From: Sanderia malayensis
Taxonomy: Eukaryota > Cnidaria > Scyphozoa > Semaeostomeae > Pelagiidae
Length of the DNA: 64,000 nucleotides
Direction: 5' to 3'
Assembly: GCA_013076295.1 (NCBI GenBank)
Contig: RQOL01000828.1
Location: 4,771,219-4,835,218 of the forward strand
Positions 35,701 through 46,240 of the stretch are shown piece after piece. The position numbers and the translations under genes were made by a program. The notes beneath the pieces are model-generated. The model was not told where the DNA came from. It did not search any database and saw only the letters and a list, made by a program, of their open reading frames with translations. Every line of letters starts with the position of its first letter. Positions within the stretch are counted from its first letter, which is position 1.

Positions 35701-37850
35701 TTTTGTTGACTGGGGGGGCTACCACGAGGGCTGGGGGGGCCAAGGCCCCCCCAGTCTGTATGTTAAAAAAGGCCCTGTTGAAGAAAGATAGACGTGTGTA
35801 ACTGGGAAGACAGATTTTGTACAGTGGCTCAAACCCTCATATCTCTCAATTAAAGAGCTGGGTTGTCGCAAGGAAAATGATGAGCTATGTCTAATAGAAG
35901 TAGATGAGCTGTCTTGAAAGAAAGAGAGTGATCTATCCCAAAGAAAAAGATAAACAATAGAAGGGTGGTCTCTACCAAAATAGATAAACTGTACAAGAAG
36001 ATGGAAAGAATTGACTGTCTCAGAAGGAAGAAAAAACTGTTTCAAAGAAACGGATAAGCTGTTTTAAGAAAATTAATAACTGTCATGGATGAAACGTGTT
36101 TCAAAGAAAAAGACTTTCCTACTTAACATGAACCTGTCAGCTGGCCCAATGACAGAGACAATGAACAACTATTTTGATGTTCATATTAATATGAAATTAA
36201 AATAGAAGACATTAAAGATTACAGGCGTTTAAGTGAACTGGTCTGAGATTAAAATTCAGATTAAAAACAGATTCAACTCACCCATATCCATCATAAAATA
36301 CAATCCAGTTTAAATCATGGTCGACCTTTGGTCTGAAATTCAAACAGACATTCTCCATCAGTTCACTTTGAACGTGCTCAACTTTCATAGTCAACTCTTC
36401 TGCAAAGCGAAAATGTTCATCTCATTTAACATCAATCTTATATAGCTACTTTAGCAAATAAGTAGGAAGATAAGATAGCTGTTATCAATGTGGGTCCATT
36501 TGTATAAACCCTTACCCCAGGAGTCCCGGGTACTCATTCACTGACCCCTTTCACCGATGGATGGCTGAATGTCCTGAGGGCTTGTAGTTCGTGGTTCTGA
36601 CCGAATATGGGTTCGAACCAATGCAGGCATGGCCTCCAAAGGACCGAATCCTGTTGTATTTTGAGTCACGCACATCCAAGAAATGCTTGAAGCATACAGA
36701 AAGCAAGCCAAAATAAGCGGAAATTGAATAAAATTAGAGACATTCAGACAAAGAAATGTTGCACTATTGAGCCAACTATCGAGGCTATTAATTTACTATA
36801 TTTATGAAATGTAAAAGCGTCTTCTTTTTCTTTTGTTTGTTAACCGGCGGCCTATCTGTATAAAAACAGCGCCACAGTTGATTTTTGTTGTAGTTTTGAA
36901 AAAATGTTATGCTATTACTTTCGAGGATCAACTGCATGTGCCTCGATAGTGCAACATTTCTATTGAAATGCTTCGAATAAACATAAAAACGTATGGACAT
37001 TTAAAACTGACACTCGCCTTTGCTTAATTCACCAAGCCCAATGTGTACAACTTCATATGGAATGGTTCGGGAGGGCCATCGTTTATCCTCCATTACACGC
37101 TTCTTCGAACTCGGAAAATTTCTACCATTGTGAATATTTTCATCGAAGAGAATCATCTTGTCCTCATCATCTAGCGTTAAGCAGCCTTCAAAGAGCTGTT
37201 TAGCGACCACTAGAAGTCAAACAAATTGCACACTGTCTTCTTGATAAGAACAATGTTTATAAGAACACGGAGGCTTAAAATATCCACAAAAAATGAAAAT
37301 TTAAGAATAATAATGTTAGTATTCTTGTGAAAAGTGTGTGTATCTTACAAAAAAGTACATGCCGATGGAGGAGGTTGGAGAGTGGGAGAAAGGGGCTGAT
37401 GATAACTATAAAAAAGTCATTGCTAAAAGGGTGTCGCATTGAATTCATGAAATCAAAATAAGAATAAAAATGGCGCCATCGCAATTGCGCAAGTTACCTT
37501 TCGTAGAATCAAGAGTCTGTTCTGGTGGGAAATACTTGATAATATCTTTATTGCTCAGTGGCCTAGGCATCAAATTTGTATTCACCCTTGCGATAATTTC
37601 TTCCGGGCCAAGATTATCTGAAAAAAGAACAAATAAGTTGATTTTTCAAACCTCTTATTTTTATACGACAGTGTAGCTCTATGACACAAGTATATATTTG
37701 ACATTGTTAATATATTATACCTGTATATAAGTCGCCATCATTGGCAGCCAGTGAGAAGACAAGAAAAAGACAAAAATAAAACAATACGTGGCCTGAGAAA
37801 GCAAGCGATGCTAAAGACAAAGTGCTTAACCGTGTCTCTGGGTCTACCAT
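29789..37850 (-). CDS. Astacin-like secreted pseudoprotease B (astacin-TSP1-MAM-ShK x3)
   Basis: Fourteen exons join in phase to 647 residues plus stop: 37721-37850, 37498-37617, 37033-37209, 36282-36399, 34686-34801, 34123-34194, 33685-33903, 33195-33350, 32785-32922, 31808-32076, 31388-31484, 30856-30957, 30441-30554 and 29789-29904. The ATG at 37850 gives a signal segment (VLFYFCLFLVFSLAA). The mature astacin domain starts near RWPSRTIPYEV. Zinc ligands His214, His218 and His224 are kept (HLLLHALGILHEQNR), but Glu215 is replaced by Leu, and the Met-turn is SIMHF with Phe273. TSP1 (WGTWSLCSKPC) about 320-369, MAM about 371-537, and three ShK domains follow, the last ending CNVCKV-stop. It is a paralog of gene A, with the same exon order and phases. 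The donor of the exon at 37033 is the least certain; a use further downstream would break the frame. Confidence 0.82.
32212..32757. repeat. Three tandem units of about 180 bp in an intron
   Basis: Units begin at about 32212, 32396 and 32572 with 'tttaaactttc' and share 'catgaagtaggtactgaaaa' and 'gatcacgttgagacaatt'. They lie between the two MAM exons of astacin-like gene B, and the last unit runs close to the exon at 32785-32922. Confidence 0.85.
34893..35777. mobile_element. hAT-like non-autonomous element of 885 bp
   Basis: The ends CAGGGCCTTTTTTAA and TTAAAAAAGGCCCTG are inverted repeats, flanked by the perfect 8-bp target duplication TTGAAGAA (34885-34892 and 35778-35785). G-rich runs near both ends are typical of such elements. 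No transposase frame was seen. It lies in an intron of astacin-like gene B. Confidence 0.8.
36505..36660 (+). mobile_element. SINE-like repeat, second family (copy 1)
   Basis: 'cttgtagttcgtggttctgacc' resembles a box B with its T arm. The stretch matches, in inverted orientation, the repeat at 54285-54475 over about 80 bases, including 'gagtaccc'. It is intronic. Confidence 0.45.
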
Positions 37851-40800
37851 CTTCTTCTGGCAAGCAAATAATTTACTTAGGCCCTGTTTAGTTTTTGTCT
37901 TTAGCAATGCACATTTGACGACCTGTTACTGGCAAAGGTGTAAATATTCTAAGGAATCAGCCATAACTACAAACAATGAGTAAATTTCGTAAATGTTGTA
38001 TTGGGAGAACAAGAGTGATACCAAATCGTTTTTCTTTTGGGTTTATAAACAAATCATTGAGAAGCCAAGCTTGTTATCTCAAACTCGCCGGAGAAATAAA
38101 AGTTTGGTTGAAATGAACATTCGAAAGTTCGAGATATCCAAAGTATAACTACTTAGTGTTGTAATTTTCAAGGTGGTAATTAACAATTTGTTCCAGACAA
38201 ATTGTTAATTCCATGTGAGATGCTTGAGACAACGAGAGTCAAACGGCAGTCACTAATTGTAAGGGCATGGTGAGCACAAATATGCTGGTATGTATATCTA
38301 AAAAATAAATCATGGGAGAAGTGGGATTTCTTTGCATGAGAAAACTCGAACGCCATTGTTGTGCACTGCTTTTTCTGACTCGAGTTTACAAAATAGCAAT
38401 TCATAAAAAGTAAAAATAAAACTCGTTTCCACACCTCTGGATTTGGGGCAATGATATCATTGGTCGAAATGCCTTGAGGAAGCCAATCAGACTTTGATAT
38501 TCAAAGTTAAAAAAATATCGTTTTCAAGTAATTATTTACCAAAGTCTCTTGAGTTTTGAAAATGTCTCTACGGTTTCTTATAAATGGCCTCTTATAAAAA
38601 AATATGGGTATACAGAAATTGCATGCGCACAATTACGACGGTGAAAGAATCTCGACGGGAAAATGGTAAAATAAGCCAAACTTCTCGAAACCAAAAGGTA
38701 TCCAACCAGGCCTGCTATTTTGTTTACGTCTGCAGCCAACAAAATGTTCTAAAAATATTCACAATTAAGTAACAGCAATCTGAAATATCCTCACCATGAA
38801 ATCAACATGTACGTATTTGTAAACACTGCTGTGTGTCTGAATTTTGGAATTCAATCAATTAAATTAAACCCTCGCCAAAGAAACAATGAATTTGAAAAAG
38901 AAACAACAAGTCGGAATTGGACAAGATGAAAATTTTACTTGCCAATTACTCTTCAAACGACAAAAGACAAATTAGAGTTGTTATTTAGAATATTTCTATT
39001 AAAAGTTATTTTGCTATATTTGTAATTCAATTCATGTTATAAATGAATTAATTTGATCGAGAAAATGCCTCGAAAGGAAATGAATCGTTTGTCATCAAGT
39101 AACAAAAAACAAACTGCATAATTATACAATCCGTGTGTGGCAAAATGCCCTTTCCTTTGACTTGCACAACACAAACAAAGTATCGAAACAAAACGAATCA
39201 ACATGTTATAACCAAGTTATAACTTTGCTTTGGAAATTTTAAAGAATAGTTTGTCTCGATATTTCTCAGCAATGAAAATTCCCTGCTTTCATATCCATAT
39301 CTATGATATTGGTATACATATATATATGTATTTCTATGTACATATCTCGTGTACATATATATGATATTGGTTCGGGCGCCTCTCCATAAGCCCTGTGAGT
39401 TTGAAGTTATCTTCAATCGGAAGCTTCAACCTTGATCATGCTATTTAACAATATAATCAACAAATCTAACAAAGACACACTAACATAAGAACAACTATAT
39501 CTTGTTACTATAGTATACCGAATAAACCCAAAAGCTATATAAAACCTATCAAGTTTGGAGGTTCTTAAAAGTTCTGAAAATTGCTGATAATCACGACAGT
39601 GACACTGCAGATTGAGAGCCCATAATACATATAGCCAATACAAGACTTTTTAAGACACTTTCTAGCATAGCATTAAAGACTTTCTTAGCTATTTGCTCAC
39701 TGAAACTTTCTTTACACTTAAGGTAAAACTGGAAAGTTTTACTTTACTAAGCATGCGCGGTGATTGAAAAAATAAAGTGCTATATAAAACATTGCTCCAA
39801 AACCTTCAATATTCAACGTAGAAGGAAGAAAACAAAACAACTTATCTCAAAATGAACACATAACCATGATATAAACATGACGATAACTGTGGAGATCTAT
39901 ATTTTTGAATATTTAGTTTGTTTAATTTTCTTAGGTTATGTAGAGCCAGTCCTGACTGAAATTTGTTAACTTCTTGAAAGCATAACTTTCTTAGAAAATA
40001 CTTTCTTAAAAACAGCGCAGAAGATTGTTTGACGACAACATGGAACAGGAAGAGTCTTGAAAGAGAATCATTATATTTAACAGTATTTTTAACACGATTT
40101 CAGCTCAGTCCTTTGAAGCTTTTGTTTATTACTTAATAATTATTAATGGTATTTATATTTACCATTACCACAACACACTGCAATTTCAGTTGGCAGTTGC
40201 ATAACATAATATACTTAACATAACGCACAGTTGCATAACATAATACACAATGCCACAATCATAATCTTCACTAAATCGACAATACTATTATCATTGCATT
40301 ATCTCTATTTACACATTGTGTATAAATATGCATAGCCACATAGCCACATATGCAAAATAATTAATTATGAATTATTTCACATGGGCAGGCATGCTCCGTA
40401 TTCCAATTGCATGAGATATTTATTTTGGTTTAGCTTATTTTCCAACTCCGAGACGCAAAACAGCCGTGGAATTCAGGTAAAAATTGAAATTCACTTTTCC
40501 TGCATAGTGCTAGTAAAATACCTGTCAACGCAATCGTAAGAGCCGGCAAGAACAGAGGAAAGGCCAGCTGACTGGTGAACTGTTTGGATTACCAAGTGAC
40601 ATGCCATGCATTTCTCTATCTCAACACACTTTTGTATCTTTTGATACAGGACAACACTGCACGCACAAGACAAACTTCATTGAGACAGACGACAGACTTT
40701 CCACTCCGCGCATAATTTAAAAGGCATCACAGGTGGCTTCCCATTACTTGATATGACAGGGCTCTTATATGTGGAACTATTTAAAAGACCGAGCGTTTAT

Positions 40801-41552
40801 TTAAGATGAGCTTTGAACTTTATATTCCAATCAAAAAGGGAGTGCTAATTTGAACAGATAAAATATGCCTTCCATTTCAAAAATAAGAAACAAACCCCAC
40901 CTCGATATACATACAGTAGGTTCCCTTCTATTATGAAACCACTTTTGAATTGAGGCCTTAAAAAGTTTTTTATTTAAAGAGACCTTTTTGTAATCATGGT
41001 CAAAGTTTATAACCAGGCAGGGCCACAGTTTGTTTTATAACAAGAGCTCCTTAATAAGAAAATTGAGGCCTGTTTCTTATAGAAGGGGGTTTCTTATTGC
41101 GGGAACTTATTATATTGGTCAAATCCAAGCCTCGAGCATCAGGAAATTTAAAAACTCACGTTTCTTAAGAGCTCATCGTTCTCTCCAAAATATCATGTGA
41201 AGAAAACGATAAACAAAACGATAACAAGAGTACAAAACACTAAAATTAAGTTATAAGTTTTGCGCAACACAAGCAAAATTCTCAGGGAAAAATATGTATT
41301 CCTGGATAATTGTATATTTTCAAAATATAATTATGAGGTTTTAGGCTCGAGTAAAGCAATGCTTAACCTAACCTCTTCTAATATTTGAGAAAAGGCTTCT
41401 TATGTATAAACGGGTTGCTATAAAAAAATATACGCCATGTTTGATGGGTGGCGTTGGTCATGTCACGTTACAGTCATTATCACGAACAGACTGTGCGGGT
41501 GGTTGCAAATATCTAAAGCACGATCAATGAATGAAATTTGTGGCCCGGCAAA

Positions 41553-41905
41553 TACTTTAATCGGAGAAACTTTCGCGGGAAGAAACTTTCGCGATTTTCG
41601 CGTTTTTGGCCAAAATTCGCGAAAGTTTATTGCGCGAAATTTTCTAAAACGTGAAATTCGCGAAAGTTTATTCTTGATAAAAATTTCAAAATTGGGAATT
41701 CGCGAAATTTATGGAAAAGTTTCACTTCGAATAAAAACTACTTCAAGGTTTCTGTTTAAAGTTTCTGTTCAGACTTGGAATTCGCGAAAGTTTATTCTCG
41801 CAAAATATCCGATTTTGCCTAAAACGCGAAAGTTAATTCTAGAAATTTCGCGTTTTTTTCGCCTCGCGAAAGTATCTTCCCGCGAAAGTTTCTCCGATTA
41901 AAGTA
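41553..41905. mobile_element. MITE with long inverted ends and internal TTTCGCG repeats
   Basis: The left end TACTTTAATCGGAGAAACTT is repeated inverted at the right end, and the match extends over about 40 bases with one mismatch. The interior is full of 'cgcgaaagttt'/'aaactttcgcg' motifs in both orientations. The plus-strand open frame across it has no domain and is repeat-derived. Confidence 0.75.
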
Positions 41906-43718
41906 GCTTGCTGTACCTACGCTTTTGAAAGAATTGGTTATAAAATAAGAACGTGTACATGCGTCATAGTTGTTTATTAATAGGTTACATGACATGACTC
42001 CAGGTTTCGTACTTGGCCAGTTGGCCTGCGTTTCTGAACAGTAGGAACACAAGAGAACGTCTTGTTCCCTTCCGCACCGCAAAATGGACCAGCAAGTATT
42101 GACGTGTTGACATGTCAATCATGTTCTATTGTTAGCGACACCGCATATAACCCGTGATGTTATCGTCTTCTCTCCTCAGATCAATTCATTACTTTCATCA
42201 TCGGTTGTTATTCATTTGAATTTTCAAAACAACGAACGAACGAACGAAAGAAGAAAAGCGAAATACGAACAACCAGTTCCTTTTTACTAATCCCAAGACT
42301 GGATATAATTTTTGGACAGAGGAAGTTTCTTTTCTCAATATTTGCACAATATTCAATACAACTCAAACGAAAGGTTCTCAGTTGAAGAAGGAAAGGATTT
42401 TAAATTGACAAGGTCAGTAAATATATCCTACTTAGCTCGTTACGTTTAATTTAATATTTGAATGATTTCGGATTCTCATTAAAATTAACACAAATTGATT
42501 AGAACCTCATGACGTGATGAACACCACGAGAACCAATGTTGATTCTCATGTAAATAATTCTTCGAGTCAATGACGCTCGAGTCACACAGATAGGAGCCTA
42601 ACTGAGAAATGCGGGCTCGAAAAAATTAAACTAAGAATTACTTTGGCATGTTTTTATTCCATTATTGAGTCTTAAACCCCATTGGTGTTGGTCTATTAGT
42701 CTATTAGTGTAACAATTTTTCCACAAACATATGTTATTATAACTACTTTTTTTTATCAAAGATCTGTTTTTATTTTGAATTCTCTGCACACCGTGGTAGG
42801 TCGTGCACATTACACGTCTGCCAAAATCGGTTATAAAATAAATCACCAACGGAAAACCTGGCTTAGCAAAAGTATGTAAAATAAATAGCCGTGACAATAA
42901 TGAAACGAACTTTTCAAAGCCCAGCCCGCAGGCAAATGTGTGACTCTATCCTATTTCAAACAACTCCGTCATGAAAGGAATATTACGAGAAATTATCAAA
43001 TACTGGATAAATTTGATAAGATAGGATGCGGAAATGTGATACAATGAGCAAGATGGATATCGAACTTTGATTGGGAATCAAAGATATTCCTGTTGCCCGC
43101 GAGATCCAACACAGGCGAGATCCGCATGGTGATGTGATTAACCAATGACGATAATCTCTATTTCGGGTTGGTCGTTTCGTGATAACTTGTTTCTTTCGGA
43201 AAAATGCACAGGTCCCGTTCCTTGAAGCTGTGAAAATCACCTGGAAGTTTTCAAATATCTGCTGGGGTTATTATTATGACAAAGTATAATCCCCAAAGTG
43301 GGTATCTATTAAAAACCGGCACTGTCAGGCTATTGGCACCTTCGTTGTCGATTAGAAACGACAACTAGCGCCTGCAGAGCGGCTCTTTGCTGCTCCACAG
43401 GAACATGGGGCAGGAAGGAGGTGAACACCGGGGTGAACAGATGGTTCAAGGGTGGGGAATGCATGCAGGATATGATTAAGAGCCAATTTGCCGACAATAA
43501 TGACACTTTTAACCGGACAATGGCGAAGTAAACAATAGCCATTGTTTCGCAATGATAATGTGCATTGGTCTTGATAAAGTGCACGTCCAAATTTTGTAGG
43601 CCAGCCAATCCAATATCCGCTTTGTTCTTGTCATTGTCACGCGCTTCATTGAATTCCAACCCATTTGACTCTGAGCAATTAAGGTTTTAATAGATTCGCC
43701 TCTGCTTATCTTGACAGG

Positions 43719-43726
43719 TATAAAAG
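43719..43726 (+). promoter_or_regulatory. TATA box of the ankyrin-repeat gene
   Basis: TATAAAAG lies 126 bases before the ATG at 43852, giving an expected transcription start near 43750 and a short 5' UTR. It is the clearest TATA box seen in the window. Confidence 0.6.
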
Positions 43727-43851
43727 GGTTGCGAAATTCAGTTGACTGATCAAAGTACGGTTTTCAGCGATAGCAAGAGGACATTGATATACGTGCGAAG
43801 ATATAATTGAAGATAACATACTGCAGTATTTATACATCTTGTACGCTGAAA

Positions 43852-44574
43852 ATGGTGACAGAATACAGAAGAGACATCGTGGATGAAGACAGAATGCCCA
43901 ACAGAACAAGGCACAGTAGTGTGATACGAAGACGAAAGACAAACAGGAGGAATAACGGGTTGATGCTTCGAAGATCAATGTCTTGTGACGAGCTTGTCAT
44001 GTACAGAAACAGAACTGTATCACCCAAGAACATACGGCCGAAGAATACGTCAAATTGCAGACACAGTCAAAAAGAGAAAAAGAAGTCAGTGAAAACCAGC
44101 AGCAGTAGCAACACTCGTCAGATGGATACACGAACGATACCGACGTTTACGAAGAATAAGACTGCGAATGAAAATTGCATGTGCACAACAGAAAGAAGAT
44201 TCAAAAGCAATGAGAACAGAAGATCGTGCGTGCTCACGATCGAGATGGTAAACTTTCCAACGAATTCTCTCCTTCACTACGCCGTTTCGGAAGGGGACAT
44301 TGAACTCGTGCGAAGATTGATATCCGACGATTCAAATGACATTGATAAATTGAGCATCGAAGGCACGGCTCCTATTCACGAGGCGTCAATCAACGGAGAC
44401 CTACTCTGCATCGAACTACTGCTCAAATACGGCGCGTCACTCGAAACCGTCGACCGCTGTAACCGCACGGCGGTGGAATACGCCGTTCTAGCGGGACATT
44501 TTGACTGTGCGGCGCTTCTGTTGAGTTTTGGAGCAAGCGATGAAAAAATACGAAATGGAATGCCCTATTCTTAA
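43852..44574 (+). CDS. Ankyrin-repeat protein, PP1 regulatory subunit-like
   Basis: An intronless frame of 240 residues from the first ATG. Residues 1-130 are basic, Ser/Asn/Arg-rich and probably disordered. Residues about 137-235 form three ankyrin repeats (SLLHYAVSEGDIELVRRL, TAPIHEASINGDLLCIELL, AVEYAVLAGHFDCAALLL). Directly before them is MVNFPTN (132-138), in the place where MYPT and PPP1R27 proteins carry the RVxF-type PP1-docking motif followed by their first ankyrin repeat. Here Val133 and Phe135 are kept but a basic residue before Val is missing. A role as a protein phosphatase 1 regulator is therefore inference; a generic ankyrin adaptor is the alternative. A TATA box lies upstream and AATAAA signals lie downstream. 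Confidence 0.75.
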   Translation: MVTEYRRDIVDEDRMPNRTRHSSVIRRRKTNRRNNGLMLRRSMSCDELVMYRNRTVSPKNIRPKNTSNCRHSQKEKKKSVKTSSSSNTRQMDTRTIPTFTKNKTANENCMCTTERRFKSNENRRSCVLTIEMVNFPTNSLLHYAVSEGDIELVRRLISDDSNDIDKLSIEGTAPIHEASINGDLLCIELLLKYGASLETVDRCNRTAVEYAVLAGHFDCAALLLSFGASDEKIRNGMPYS

Positions 44575-44658
44575 GGTCGGAAAACAATATAAACAATTCT
44601 CTTGATTTTATGTTTAGTATATAATATAGATCGATAACATTCAGATGTGTAGTTTGCA

Positions 44659-44668
44659 AATAAATAAA
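44659..44668 (+). terminator. Polyadenylation signals of the ankyrin-repeat gene
   Basis: Two overlapping AATAAA hexamers about 85 bases past the stop codon give a short 3' UTR. Confidence 0.55.
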
Positions 44669-46064
44669 GAGTATAATATCGAATTGTGAATAGACAGATG
44701 GAGCATTTTTAGAATATTAAGTGGTAAATTGTTGCATACACTTGGATTATTTTTTTGAATTGAGTTTTTCTATGAATGTACTCGAAGGCTCGAGCGAGAT
44801 ATTGCTCGCGGTCACGTTTATTGTGGAAGAAAATAAATAATAAAAAAATAAAACATGGAGTTCAAACATATCGAAGTACACTCATTTTTTAAGTCTTTTC
44901 AAATATATCGAAGTGCACTCAAGATACTGAGCTCCAAAGTATTACTCAGTTTCTTAAATTTTATTGCCATCTTAGCACTAAAAAAGTTTCTTTAAAGTTT
45001 CTTAAACTTGGAAGTGCCAGGACGCCACAAAATAAGTAGAAAACGCAAAAAAACATTACCATTCGATGCGAATAAACAATAACAGAACAAAAACAATCTA
45101 AAATGCCCAGCAAATGTTTTAACTCTCCTTTCTGACAACGAAATTGATTTAAACACGACCTTTCTGTGCCAAATTTGCTGAGGGATGGATAGCTGAAATT
45201 CGCGCGTTGTTGCAAATTCACCGGTAGCTTCTTTGAATTTTATTTCATATTTTTATTGATTTATTAAATTTTGGCACTTTATCAAGTTTATCGGTAGCTG
45301 ACTTGGGGGTCGGTTTAGAAGGAGTCTTATGAAAAAATACGTGCAGCTACAGCCACCACACGACTGCGTGCAGTTACGGTGTACACTGGACAACGAGAAC
45401 AAGCCAATTGCTGCTCACATAAAAGTTGTGGTAACTGCACGCTGTTGGTCAATGTTCATGCATCAACCACAAAACGTTTCGTATAAATTTCTGAAAACGG
45501 ACAATTTTTCAGAACTTCGTGATGGCAAAACTTCTTCGTGTATCTTCAGTGGCAAAACAAGAAAGAAAAAAAGTAAATGCTAATTACCAATGTTCTAGGC
45601 AGAAGTATGTACTTTCATGAATATTCAATCTCATTGGTACGGACAGGGGGGTTTTGGGAGTCAAACTCTGACAGCTTCATATACAATTTTAACAAACAAT
45701 GATGAAAATTAGCTCGCTTCAAAAACCGACTGTCGTTAAAATTTCAAAGCGCGAATCGCAGATCTGGTTAATCTGCATTGGGCTTATAGAAGTTTCTATG
45801 CGTTCACGAAACTTTTTATAGATCGAGACAGGCAGAGATAGTAGGTATTGTCCATGACTGCTTATAGAAAAGGCGTTTGAAAGCAGACGGAAAGGCAGTG
45901 TCTAAAAACCGCATTGCCGACAAACGAAGCGCCGTCCCGAACACAGAAGCATCTCCTTATTAAGTCTCCTCCAGATAAAGACCTCTTACTCAATGACTAA
46001 CGCAACAAACGCCCCGGGCCTTTAACGGAAGCATTGCGGTATCTCGCAACGATAAGTAGCTAAA

Positions 46065-46240
46065 TACACGCTTTTTATTTTATAAGGAACTTACCTCGAG
46101 CCAGTACTAAAAGCTCCTTAAATTTTCTATTGTTTTCTATTGCTAAAAGAAACAATAGAACAAAAGAAACAATTGTAGTTTACCAGAAATCCAAGTTCTA
46201 GGTTCCTTATAAACTGGTTCCTTGTATAAAAAGGCGTGTA
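46065..46240. mobile_element. MITE, TACACGC-TTTTTAT family (copy 1)
   Basis: It starts TACACGCTTTTTATTTTATA followed by 'aggaac' and ends 'ggttccttgtataaaaaggc' then GTGTA, so the ends are inverted. A longer copy is at 49977-50393, and a related half lies near 14990-15110. Confidence 0.6.

Larger units (their letters stand above)
37851..43851. other. Gene-poor region
   Basis: It must hold the promoters of astacin-like gene B and the ankyrin gene. No coding exon could be supported. It contains a 13-bp-stem hairpin at about 38176-38211 ('acaatttgt...acaaattgt'), a MITE at 41553-41905 and simple AT-rich sequence. The short open frames here have no domain. Confidence 0.4.

Noticed and set aside
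41437..41901. 154-codon plus-strand open frame
   Set aside because: It spans a MITE, its composition follows the TTTCGCG repeats, and it has no domain.
45329..45583. 84-codon open frame (MKKYVQLQ...)
   Set aside because: It contains short inverted 'gtgcag' motifs and a low-complexity lysine end. There is no signal, domain or splice support.
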